Shown: positions 1 to 5,970 of the stretch, piece after piece
Layout of the letters: each line of letters begins with the position of its first letter
Position numbering within the stretch: the first letter of the stretch is position 1
Assembly (NCBI GenBank): GCA_013696525.1
Contig: JACCYK010000581.1
Location: 1 to 8,528 of the forward strand
Length of the DNA: 8,528 nucleotides
From: Chloroflexia bacterium
GTDB taxonomy: Bacteria; Chloroflexota; Chloroflexia; Thermomicrobiales; UBA6265
Direction of reading: 5' to 3'
Notes under the pieces: model-generated
What the model was told of the DNA's origin: nothing
Database searches by the model: none
Seen by the model: only the letters and a program-made list of their open reading frames with translations
Translations under genes and position numbers: made by a program

Positions 1-713
1 TCACCGAGCGGATCAAGCTTGGCACGCTGGTCACCGGCGTCACCTACCGGCACCCGGGCGTGCTCATCAAGCAGGTGACGACGCTCGATGTCCTCTCCGG
101 CGGCCGCGCCTACTTCGGGATCGGGGCCGGTTGGTACGAGCGTGAGCATCTGGGGCTTGGGATCCCGTTTCCGCCGCTCTCCGAGCGGTTTGAGCGCCTG
201 GAAGAGACGGTTCAGCTTGCCCGCCAGATGTGGGCGGGTGATGTGGCGCCGTTCAACGGCAGGCATTACCAACTGGCCGAGCCACTGAATTATCCTCAGG
301 CGCTGTCGCGGCCCCATCCTCCAATCTTGATCGGCGGCAGCGGCGAGAAGAAGACACTGCGCCTCGTCGCCCGCTACGCCGATGCCTGCAACCTGTTCGC
401 GATGGATTTGGCTGAAGTCCGCCACAAGCTGGAGGTCCTGCGCCAGCACTGTGAAACGGAAGGGAGGCCGTACGACGCGATCGAGAAATCCACGCTCGGT
501 CCCGCCGTCGCTCTCCCTGGCGCGGCGCCGTTGAGCCCCGAGCTCAGCGGCTGGGTCGTCAGCCCCGCTCAAGCCATTGACCAGATAGGCGCGTTACGCG
601 AGCTTGGCATCGGCCACCACATCTTTGGCGGCGCCATCGATTATCCCGAGATGGTCGATCTGATCGCGGCCGAGGTCATGCCGCACTTCGCCAAGGAAAC
701 GGTCACGGCCTAG
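1..713 (+). CDS. Luciferase-like (LLM class) F420-dependent oxidoreductase, 5'-truncated
   Basis: The gene enters from the left edge; the first full codon is at base 3 and TAG ends at 713, leaving 236 residues of a family usually near 300. The visible part starts at T-E-R-I-K-L-G-T-L-V-T-G-V, a core strand of the luciferase-like TIM barrel. It continues through V-T-T-L-D-V-L-S-G-G-R, the G-I-G-A-G-W-Y-E-R-E-H segment and L-S-E-R-F-E-R-L-E-E, all typical of the LLM class, closest from memory to the Rv1855c-like subgroup. Known members are cytoplasmic and use reduced F420 (sometimes FMN) to move hydride to or from small organic substrates; the substrate here cannot be told. The in-frame GTG at 60 is not the true start, because conserved family sequence continues upstream of it. 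The gene converges on the dehydrogenase at 880-1641 with 166 bases between. F420 rather than FMN use is inferred from family resemblance only. Confidence 0.88.
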   Translation, partial: TERIKLGTLVTGVTYRHPGVLIKQVTTLDVLSGGRAYFGIGAGWYEREHLGLGIPFPPLSERFERLEETVQLARQMWAGDVAPFNGRHYQLAEPLNYPQALSRPHPPILIGGSGEKKTLRLVARYADACNLFAMDLAEVRHKLEVLRQHCETEGRPYDAIEKSTLGPAVALPGAAPLSPELSGWVVSPAQAIDQIGALRELGIGHHIFGGAIDYPEMVDLIAAEVMPHFAKETVTA

Positions 714-864
714 CCGCCGTTTCGAAGGGTGTCCCAGGCTCAATGCGTACCGCGCCGGATGCTGGGTTCGTTGAATTGTCGGGGGCGATCGGTGCGGCCT
801 CTCAGCCATCCCGATGAACCGCGGGGAGGTTGGCACCGACAGGACGACCACGTTTCGGACGCAC

Positions 865-878
865 CGGCGTTGACGCCG
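865..878 (-). terminator. Weak hairpin just past the dehydrogenase stop codon
   Basis: Two bases beyond the TAG stop of the minus-strand dehydrogenase, CGGCG and CGCCG can pair around a four-base loop. There is no T-run after it on either strand, so it is a poor intrinsic terminator and may simply reflect GC-rich sequence. No better terminator is visible in the 166-base convergent gap. Confidence 0.2.
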
Positions 879-879
879 C

Positions 880-1641
880 CTACAAGGATCCCATTCGCGT
901 GGTGAGGCCGCCATCGACGTAGATGACCTGCCCCGTCAGATAGCCGGCGTCATCGGACGCCAGGAAGGCAGCGACCGTGGCAATGTCCGGCGGCAGGCCG
1001 ACCCGGTCCAGGGGAATGCGCGAGCCCATTGCTTCCCGCGTGTATCCCGGCCAGCCAAAATAGCGCGGCACTTCGATCACGCCGGGGCCGATCGCGTTGA
1101 CGCGGATGCCGCGTGGGGCCAGCTCGATCGCGAGCGTTTGGGTGAGCCCGGTCACCGCCCCTTTGGTCGCCGCGTAAGCGACATGGTTTGGCGAACCGAG
1201 CCGTCCATGCACCGAGCTGATGTTAATGATGACCCCGTTGCCGGACCGCTCCAGCGCCCGCGCCGCCTGCCGGGCACAAAAGAAATAGCCCTTGACGTTG
1301 AGATCGAACATCTCGTCGAAGAGCGCCTCCGTCGTCTCGGCAAGCGATTGAGCGCGGGTCACACCGGCGTTGTTGACGAGGATATCGAGTCGACCAAATC
1401 GTTCGACCGCCTCGTCGACGACCCGCTCACAGTCGGCCACGACCCGGAGGTCGCCTTGGATCGTGAACCCGTCCCGGCCCAGCGCCTCAATCCGCGCCAC
1501 CGTCTCCCCGGCGCCGGCCGCGCTGCCGCCATAGTGGACGGCTACCCGCGCCCCCTGCCGGGCCAGCTCGATCGCGATCGCTTGCCCGATCCCGATCCCG
1601 GCCCCGGTGACAAGCGCCGCCCGCCCCGTCAATGACGTCAT
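880..1641 (-). CDS. Short-chain dehydrogenase/reductase (classical SDR)
   Basis: The 253-residue product has the normal length of a classical SDR, a cytoplasmic NAD(P)-dependent alcohol/ketone oxidoreductase. Visible motifs are the cofactor loop T-G-A-G-I-G-I-G at residues 12-19, N-N-A-G at 90-93, and the catalytic tetrad Asn115, Ser143, Tyr156, Lys160 (Y-A-A-T-K). The C-terminal G-Y-L-T-G-Q-V-I-Y-V-D-G-G is also typical. No acidic residue follows the second strand (V-A-V-H-Y-G-G-S), which fits NADPH preference, as in 3-oxoacyl-ACP reductase or glucose 1-dehydrogenase relatives; the substrate is unknown. I chose the ATG at 1641 because GGGGGAGG lies five bases upstream (1647-1654) and family homology begins at M-T-S-L-T-G-R. 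An upstream GTG at 1743 would add 34 residues of low-complexity Pro/Arg/Gly sequence. The gene lies 155 bases downstream of the peptide permease gene on the same strand and could be co-transcribed with it. Confidence 0.92.
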   Translation of the reverse strand: MTSLTGRAALVTGAGIGIGQAIAIELARQGARVAVHYGGSAAGAGETVARIEALGRDGFTIQGDLRVVADCERVVDEAVERFGRLDILVNNAGVTRAQSLAETTEALFDEMFDLNVKGYFFCARQAARALERSGNGVIINISSVHGRLGSPNHVAYAATKGAVTGLTQTLAIELAPRGIRVNAIGPGVIEVPRYFGWPGYTREAMGSRIPLDRVGLPPDIATVAAFLASDDAGYLTGQVIYVDGGLTTRMGSL

Positions 1642-1646
1642 CTTTG

Positions 1647-1654
1647 CCTCCCCC
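1647..1654 (-). promoter_or_regulatory. Ribosome binding site deciding the SDR start
   Basis: Read on the minus strand, GGGGGAGG is followed by a five-base spacer and ATG. This supports the internal ATG at 1641 over the GTG at 1743. Confidence 0.75.
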
Positions 1655-1796
1655 GTGCCACGCCCGCCCGCTACCAGCCCGCGGCGCGGCGGCGGCCTGG
1701 AGGGATTATCCGCCAAGACGGATGGCGCCGGCATCGGATGCACGAGCGAGCCGGCAACGATCCAGCCCGGGCAACGTATCTCCTCAAACGCGAGCG

Positions 1797-2738
1797 TCAG
1801 CGGCGGCCGTGGGGATCGAGGGCGTCGCGCAGGCCGTCGCCGACGAAGTTGATGCTGATCACGGTGAGGAAGATCATCAGGCCGGGGGCGATGGCAAAGA
1901 CCGGTAGGGTCTGCATGTGGGCCTGGGCGTCGCGCAGCAGGTTGCCCCAGGTGGCGGTTGGCGGCTGGACGCCGAAGCCGAGGTAGCTGAGCCCCGACTC
2001 GGTGATGATCGAGGCGGCGACCAGCAGGCTGGCTTGAACCACGATCGGGCCGATGGCGCCGGGGAGGACGTGGCGAAGCATGATCCGGGCATTGCTGGCG
2101 CCGGCCGACCGGGCGGCCTCGACAAATTCCTTCTCGCGCAAGGCGAGAAAGGTGGCGCGCACGATGCGGGCCAGCCCCATCCAGGAGAGCAGGCCGATGA
2201 CGACCGCGATCGGGACGATGCTGCCTTGCAGCACCCGCAGCTCGGTGGTGCGAATCAGGGTGCCGACCACGATCAGGACGAAGAGTTGCGGGAAGCAGAG
2301 GAAGGCGTCGGTCAGCCGCATCAGGCCGGCGTCGATCTTACCCCCGAAATAGCCGGCCACGGCGCCAAAGCTGGTGCCGACCAGGAGGGCGACGGCGGTG
2401 GCGGCGAGACCGATCGTGAGCGAGACGCGGCCGCCGTCCAGGGTACGGGCAAAGATGTCACGGCCGGCTTCATCAGTGCCAAACCAGTGGTTTAGCGATG
2501 GCCCTTGCGTCCGCTCTGAGACGGAGAGAGCGTTGGGATCGTGCGTGGCCAGTGGCGCCAAGATCGCGGACAGACCGAGGATCACGAGCACGACCAGACC
2601 GGCGGCCGCCAGACGGTGTCGGAAAAAACGCCGTACGGTGAGCTGGAGCATCGTCTCCGGCCGGGTACGATCGCTCGGCTCCAGCAGCGACCGGGGCGCC
2701 GTTTGCTCCGTGGATAGCCGGTTCGCCATCTGGCTCAT
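1797..2738 (-). CDS. Peptide/nickel-type ABC importer permease, DppC-like
   Basis: The 313-residue inner-membrane protein is the second permease of a peptide-type importer (binding-protein-dependent transport family 1 with an OppC-like N-terminus). After a hydrophilic N-terminus, the first membrane span lies near residues 43-64. The DppC/OppC hallmark H-W-F-G-T-D-E-A-G-R-D is at 84-94. Further spans lie near 104-130, 147-163, 173-195, 230-248 and 280-302. The EAA loop, which docks on the ATPase, is E-A-A-R-S-A-G-A-S-N at 207-216. S-Y-L-G-F-G-V-Q-P-P (251-260) and the C-terminal G-D-G-L-R-D-A-L-D-P are typical. The ATG at 2738 overlaps the upstream permease stop as ATGA, and no clear Shine-Dalgarno sequence precedes it, so translation is probably coupled. 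No ATPase gene follows. Dipeptide, oligopeptide, nickel or sugar-oligomer ligands all occur in this family, so the gene name is left open. Confidence 0.93.
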   Translation of the reverse strand: MSQMANRLSTEQTAPRSLLEPSDRTRPETMLQLTVRRFFRHRLAAAGLVVLVILGLSAILAPLATHDPNALSVSERTQGPSLNHWFGTDEAGRDIFARTLDGGRVSLTIGLAATAVALLVGTSFGAVAGYFGGKIDAGLMRLTDAFLCFPQLFVLIVVGTLIRTTELRVLQGSIVPIAVVIGLLSWMGLARIVRATFLALREKEFVEAARSAGASNARIMLRHVLPGAIGPIVVQASLLVAASIITESGLSYLGFGVQPPTATWGNLLRDAQAHMQTLPVFAIAPGLMIFLTVISINFVGDGLRDALDPHGRR

Positions 2739-3712
2739 TGCAGGCGAATCCGGGGATCGAGCCAGGAGTAGATCGTATCGGCCAGGATATTCGCCAGCAC
2801 GATCAGGACCGACGTAATCATGATGATCGCCATCAGGAGCCCGTAGTCGCGGCGCTCGGCGGCGGTGTAGAAGAGACGGCCCATGCCGGGCCAGGAGAAG
2901 ATGACCTCGGTGAAGAGGGCGCCGGTAAAGAGGAACGGGACATCGAGCGCCATCAGCGTCACCAGCGGAATGGCCGCGTTGCGAAAGGCATGCCGGAGGA
3001 TGACCAGACGCTCGCTCAATCCCTTGGCGCGGGCGGTCCTGATGTAATCCTGATGGACGATCTCCAGCATCGAGGCTCGCAAAAACCGCGAGTACCAGGC
3101 GACCCAGCCAGCGGCCAGCATCGTCACCGGCAAGACGAGGTGAATCAGACGATCACCGAGGGTCGGCGGGACGCCGATCGTTTGCATGCCGCCAGCGGGG
3201 AAGAGAGGATCGCCGGTAAACGGGTTCTTCACCGCCAGATAGAAGACGAGGATCAAAATCAGGCCAAACCAAAAGATTGGGATCGACTGCCCGATGAAGG
3301 TGACCGAGGTGACGACGTGGTCAAACTTCGAGTATTGCTTCAGGGCGGAGAAGATGCCGATCGGGATCGCGATCGCCAGCGTTACCAGCCAGGCCGCGAG
3401 CATCAGATAGAGGGTGTTCGGCAGCCGGTCGAGGATCTCCTCGCCAACCGGCCGGCGCGACGTGACCGACATCCCAAGGTCGCCCTGGACGACGCGGCCC
3501 AGCCACTTCGCGTACTGGATATGGACGGGATCGTTCAGTCCGAGCCGCGCTTCGAGCGCGGCGAGGTCGGCGCCGCTCAAGCCGGCGCCGCGTCGCATGT
3601 AGGCTCCGGTGGGTCCGCCGGGGGCGGCCTGCAGGAGCAAGAAGACGGCGATGCTGACAAACAACAGCAGCGGTACGGCGCCGATCAGCCGGCGGGCGAT
3701 GAACGATCCCAC
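2735..3712 (-). CDS. Peptide/nickel-type ABC importer permease, DppB-like
   Basis: The 325-residue protein is the first permease of the same importer and has the usual DppB/OppB length. The N-terminus F-I-A-R-R-L-I runs straight into a membrane span (about 9-29), as in DppB. It is followed by an extracytoplasmic region with G-L-N-D-P (58-62) and G-D-L-G (77-80). Spans lie near 100-123, 137-160, 188-207, 247-270 and 292-314. The EAA loop is at about 226-249 (A-R-A-K-G-L-S-E-R-L). The C-terminal L-D-P-R-I-R is typical. The start is GTG at 3712 with GGAG six bases upstream (3719-3722); that site overlaps a perfect palindrome and may be partly masked in the mRNA. The gene lies 87 bases after the binding-protein gene, and its stop overlaps the next permease start. 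It should form a heterodimeric channel with the DppC-like protein. Confidence 0.93.
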   Translation of the reverse strand: MGSFIARRLIGAVPLLLFVSIAVFLLLQAAPGGPTGAYMRRGAGLSGADLAALEARLGLNDPVHIQYAKWLGRVVQGDLGMSVTSRRPVGEEILDRLPNTLYLMLAAWLVTLAIAIPIGIFSALKQYSKFDHVVTSVTFIGQSIPIFWFGLILILVFYLAVKNPFTGDPLFPAGGMQTIGVPPTLGDRLIHLVLPVTMLAAGWVAWYSRFLRASMLEIVHQDYIRTARAKGLSERLVILRHAFRNAAIPLVTLMALDVPFLFTGALFTEVIFSWPGMGRLFYTAAERRDYGLLMAIIMITSVLIVLANILADTIYSWLDPRIRLQ

Positions 3713-3720
3713 GAACGACT

Positions 3721-3736
3721 CCGCGGCCGGCCGCGG
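3721..3736. repeat. 16-bp perfect palindrome overlapping the dppB-like ribosome binding site
   Basis: CCGCGGCCGGCCGCGG reads identically on both strands. In the minus-strand transcript it can fold into a six-base-pair stem with a CCGG loop. Its 3' arm includes the GG of the GGAG Shine-Dalgarno sequence (3719-3722) of the permease gene. It could lower permease translation relative to the binding protein. That role is inference; GC-rich composition raises the chance of such palindromes. Confidence 0.5.
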
Positions 3737-3749
3737 TCCGGGGAGGCGG

Positions 3750-3769
3750 GCCGGTGCGCGATCACCGGC
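3750..3769 (-). repeat. Intergenic hairpin between peptide-binding protein and permease genes
   Basis: GCCGGTG and CACCGGC (7 bp) flank a six-base loop within the 87-base gap between the binding-protein stop (3800) and the permease start (3712). There is no T-run, so it is more likely an mRNA 3'-end stabiliser or processing site than a full terminator. Confidence 0.45.
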
Positions 3770-3799
3770 TCCGACGTCTCCCGCGGACGAGGCGGGCGG

Positions 3800-5539
3800 C
3801 TATTGCTCGAGCCACCAATTTTCGGCGTCCCAGGTCGCGTATTCCCAGGTGCTGATGGTAAAGCCGTGCAGGAGGTTGGAGTAGACGCCGCCTTCCCGGA
3901 ACTGGTAGAGCGGGAAGGAGACAAAATCCTCCCGGATGGCGCCGGCCACGTTGCAGAAGTTCGTCCGCCTTTCATCGACGTCCGGGGACTGGTTGGCGGC
4001 GGTGAGCCACTCGCCGACGTCGTCGCGGACCCAGCGGTAAAAATTTCCGCCGCCGGGGTTGTCGGCGCTGGGGAGTTGGTCCGGGGCGAAGTCGCGCTCG
4101 ATCTCGGCCCCCGGCTCGGCGAAGTAGCCGGCGTCGTAGAGCAACAGGTCGTAGTCGCCCAGCAAGCGGGGCGAGCTGTCGGCCCAGGTGCCAAAGATCA
4201 CCGCGAAGTCCTGGTTCTCAATCGCGATTTCGATCCCGATCGCGGCTAGGTCCTCCTGGACCGCCAGCTCGGTCAGGTCGAGGCTGGAGAAGCCGGTGTA
4301 GCCGTTCATGTTCAGCGTCATCGGCGTGCCGTCTTCGACGTCCGGCACGCTATGCGCCTCGCGCACGCCGTCGCCGTCCTCGTCCCGCCAGCCAACTTCA
4401 TCCAGTAACTGGGCAGCTCGCTCCGGATCGTAGGTGAAGGGCTCGACCTCGCAGTTGATCCAGCCGACTTGGAGGACCGAGTCGAGCGGCAGGACCCGGT
4501 CTTCGAACAGCTCGGTCCGGATCCGGTCTCGGTTGATCGCCAGCGTGATCGCCTCGCGGACGCGGAGGTCACCAAGGATCGGATGTGGCGGCTCGGCCCC
4601 CGGGTCGTCGTCGAACGGTGCCGATTGGTTGAAGTAGATCGACATCACCCAGACGCCGGGCGCGGTCCGCTCCGACGCGGTGCCCGCCGCCTCGATCTGG
4701 TCGGTCGCTTCGTCGCCGGCCCAGATCATCACCTGGGCATCGCCGCCGATCATCCGGGCGGCGCGGGCTTCCTCGGCCGGGATGACCAAGAAGTTGATGC
4801 CGTCGAGGTAGGGCTTGCTTTCTTCCCGGTAGTTCTCGTTCCTCGTCGTGAGCAGGTACTCGTCGGAGGACCACTCCTGGAGCACGAATGGTCCGGTGCC
4901 GATCGGCATCTGGTTGAAGTCCCAAGTTGCCATCTCGCTCGGCTCGCCGGTGGCGTGGGCGGGCACGATCCAGGGGAACTGATCGAGATACCCGGCATTG
5001 AAGGCGGAGTAGCTGACGACCGCGGTTTGCGGATCGGGCGTCTCGATCCCGGTGATCAGATCGTAGTCGCTGGCGACGGCCGAGCCGTTATCGGCATCCC
5101 GCGCCGACTCCCAAGTGTGGGCAACGTCGGCCGAGGTGACCGGCGTCCCGTCCGACCAGAGTAGGTCCGGCTTCAGGGTCCAGGTCACCGTGGTCAAGTC
5201 TTCCGAGACGCCGCCGTTCACCAGCGTCGGCAGCTCCGCCGCCAACGCCGGTTGGGTGAGGCCGTCCGGATCGACGTAGGTCAGCCCCTCGAGGATGGCG
5301 GAGGTCACTTGAACCGCGATCGTGGTCTGGCCGATCAGGGGGTTCAGGGTGTCGGGGTTCTCATAGAGGAGGAAATTGGCCATGCCGCCCGGTTGGGGCG
5401 GGCCCGCCGTGTCGGAGAAGTAGGACGCCTCCGGGGTTGCCTCTTGGGCCGCCGCTGGGAAGATGCCAGCCAGCATGCCGATCATGGCGAGGAGGGCCAC
5501 ACAAGTCCATGGCCGTATCCACCGCGTGAGCCGTCTCAT
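3800..5539 (-). CDS. Extracellular solute-binding protein, family 5 (peptide/nickel/oligosaccharide type)
   Basis: The 579-residue protein is slightly longer than the 500-550 usual for SBP family 5. It has a Sec signal peptide: Arg-rich start, hydrophobic core 12-29, cleavage probably after A-A-A at 31, giving a mature start Q-E-A-T-P. There is no lipobox cysteine, so a lipid anchor is not predicted. Family marks are D-T-L-N-P-L-I-G (63-70), W-T-L-K-P-D-L-L-W-S-D-G-T-P-V-T-S-A-D-V near 120-139, I-G-T-G-P-F-V-L in the middle, and L-R-V-R-E-A-I-T-L-A-I-N-R near 325-337. An acidic D-E-D-G-D-G segment at 386-391 resembles a metal-binding turn seen in relatives. Cys363 and Cys529 are the only cysteines in the mature chain and could pair. 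The ATG at 5539 has GAGGAGG (5546-5552) six bases upstream. It heads the operon with the two permeases. The ligand cannot be read from sequence. Confidence 0.93.
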   Translation of the reverse strand: MRRLTRWIRPWTCVALLAMIGMLAGIFPAAAQEATPEASYFSDTAGPPQPGGMANFLLYENPDTLNPLIGQTTIAVQVTSAILEGLTYVDPDGLTQPALAAELPTLVNGGVSEDLTTVTWTLKPDLLWSDGTPVTSADVAHTWESARDADNGSAVASDYDLITGIETPDPQTAVVSYSAFNAGYLDQFPWIVPAHATGEPSEMATWDFNQMPIGTGPFVLQEWSSDEYLLTTRNENYREESKPYLDGINFLVIPAEEARAARMIGGDAQVMIWAGDEATDQIEAAGTASERTAPGVWVMSIYFNQSAPFDDDPGAEPPHPILGDLRVREAITLAINRDRIRTELFEDRVLPLDSVLQVGWINCEVEPFTYDPERAAQLLDEVGWRDEDGDGVREAHSVPDVEDGTPMTLNMNGYTGFSSLDLTELAVQEDLAAIGIEIAIENQDFAVIFGTWADSSPRLLGDYDLLLYDAGYFAEPGAEIERDFAPDQLPSADNPGGGNFYRWVRDDVGEWLTAANQSPDVDERRTNFCNVAGAIREDFVSFPLYQFREGGVYSNLLHGFTISTWEYATWDAENWWLEQ

Positions 5540-5545
5540 CTAAAG

Positions 5546-5552
5546 CCTCCTC
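5546..5552 (-). promoter_or_regulatory. Strong ribosome binding site of the peptide-binding protein gene
   Basis: GAGGAGG on the minus strand sits six bases before the ATG at 5539. It is a near-perfect anti-16S match and fits high expression of a binding protein. Confidence 0.8.
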
Positions 5553-5648
5553 TGATTCCACCGGCCGCGCCAGACCGTCTCGGCCACGATTGTCGTCCCG
5601 CGGACGATCAGGCGCCCGCGCTCGCCGCGGCCGGTGTAGTTCGAGGCT

Positions 5649-5666
5649 GCATCATATCAGACCGGT
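5649..5666 (-). promoter_or_regulatory. Candidate extended -10 promoter for the peptide importer operon
   Basis: The minus strand reads ACCGGTCTGATATGATGC. TGATATGAT matches the extended -10 form TGnTATAAT with one change. No good -35 hexamer lies 16-18 bases upstream, which is tolerated by extended -10 promoters. The transcript would start near 5644, about 105 bases before the ATG. The element matches the one at 5771-5788 on the other strand at 15 of 18 positions. Confidence 0.5.
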
Positions 5667-5770
5667 TGATGCGGCACGACCTCGTCTCGGCCTCCGCGCC
5701 GCGCCGGCGGGTTGGCGAGCGTTGAGCCGGTAGGCGACGGCGATGGCAACGCCGGGCCTTCATCGGGCAG

Positions 5771-5788
5771 ACAGGTCTGCTATGATCC
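5771..5788 (+). promoter_or_regulatory. Candidate extended -10 promoter for the sugar importer operon
   Basis: The plus strand reads ACAGGTCTGCTATGATCC, with TGCTATGAT as an extended -10. A weak -35 (TTCATC, 5759-5764) lies 16 bases upstream. The start would be near 5793, giving a leader of about 178 bases before the ATG at 5971. Confidence 0.5.
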
Positions 5789-5812
5789 GGAGGCGAATCA
5801 CAGTTAATGAGG

Positions 5813-5852
5813 CCGCCTGGTTGGAAGAGCCCGAGTCACCATAAACAGGCGG
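5813..5852 (+). repeat. Inverted repeat in the sugar operon leader (CCGCCTG...CAGGCGG)
   Basis: Seven-base arms at 5813-5819 and 5846-5852 are exact reverse complements, 26 bases apart. They lie just downstream of the candidate promoter. They could be a leader stem or chance; I recognise no known riboswitch class here. Confidence 0.3.
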
Positions 5853-5917
5853 GGTGATCCAGTCAGCGCGATGGCAGACGAAAGGAGGCGCGACGCGACC
5901 GCACCATCGTTGACGCT

Positions 5918-5941
5918 CGGTTGATCGCTGGTGATCAGCCG
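5918..5941 (+). promoter_or_regulatory. Inverted repeat upstream of the sugar-binding protein gene: operator or leader hairpin
   Basis: CGGTTGATC (5918-5926) and GATCAGCCG (5933-5941) flank a six-base loop. The arms pair over nine positions, eight Watson-Crick and one G-U in RNA. The repeat ends 20 bases before the ribosome binding site. As DNA it could be an operator for a sugar-responsive repressor; as RNA it could be a hairpin near the start site. Neither is shown, and no regulator gene is in the window. Confidence 0.4.
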
Positions 5942-5961
5942 CTGACTCCAAAGGATGAAAC

Positions 5962-5966
5962 GAGGG
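5962..5966 (+). promoter_or_regulatory. Ribosome binding site of the sugar-binding protein gene
   Basis: GAGGG lies four bases before the ATG at 5971 and, with the Sec signal peptide that begins there, fixes this start. Confidence 0.6.
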
Positions 5967-5970
5967 AACG

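Larger units (their letters stand above)
5540..5970. other. Divergent intergenic control region, no gene
   Basis: These 431 bases separate two operons that run apart. I see no supportable gene; short frames crossing it lack family sequence. It holds a ribosome binding site at each end (5546-5552 minus; 5962-5966 plus), two matching extended -10 elements pointing outward, a small hairpin in the minus-strand leader (TCGTCC/GGACGA, 5593-5607), and two inverted repeats in the plus-strand leader. The predicted leaders are about 105 bases for the peptide operon and about 178 for the sugar operon, long enough for post-transcriptional control. Confidence 0.7.

Noticed and set aside
1708..1723. Small hairpin (ATCCG/CGGAT) between the second permease and the dehydrogenase as a terminator
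   Set aside because: The stem is only five pairs with no T-run, too weak to separate transcription units.
1642..1743. N-terminal extension of the dehydrogenase from GTG at 1743
   Set aside because: The extra 34 residues are Pro/Arg/Gly-rich and precede the family start. A strong ribosome binding site sits directly before the internal ATG at 1641.
2738..4249. 503-residue open frame on the plus strand
   Set aside because: It lies wholly antisense to the first permease gene and the 3' part of the binding-protein gene. Its Asp/Gln/His/Arg/Gly-rich product has no domain, which is what the reverse of GC-rich membrane-protein genes gives.
4469..5164. 231-residue plus-strand frame
   Set aside because: It is antisense to the peptide-binding protein, shows no family motif, and has an Arg/Gly/Asp/Val-rich composition typical of shadow frames.
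5881..5888. Perfect Shine-Dalgarno-like AAAGGAGG in the sugar operon leader
   Set aside because: No ATG or GTG follows at a usable distance. It lies inside a short unsupported frame and 80 bases before the real start.
5910..5938. TTGACG at 5910-5915 as a -35 box close to the sugar operon
   Set aside because: The sequence 16-18 bases downstream has no -10 resemblance, while a better extended -10 exists at 5778-5786.
5789..5970. Riboswitch in the long sugar operon leader
   Set aside because: I could not match any known riboswitch core; the two inverted repeats alone do not define one. A covariance-model search would be needed to decide.
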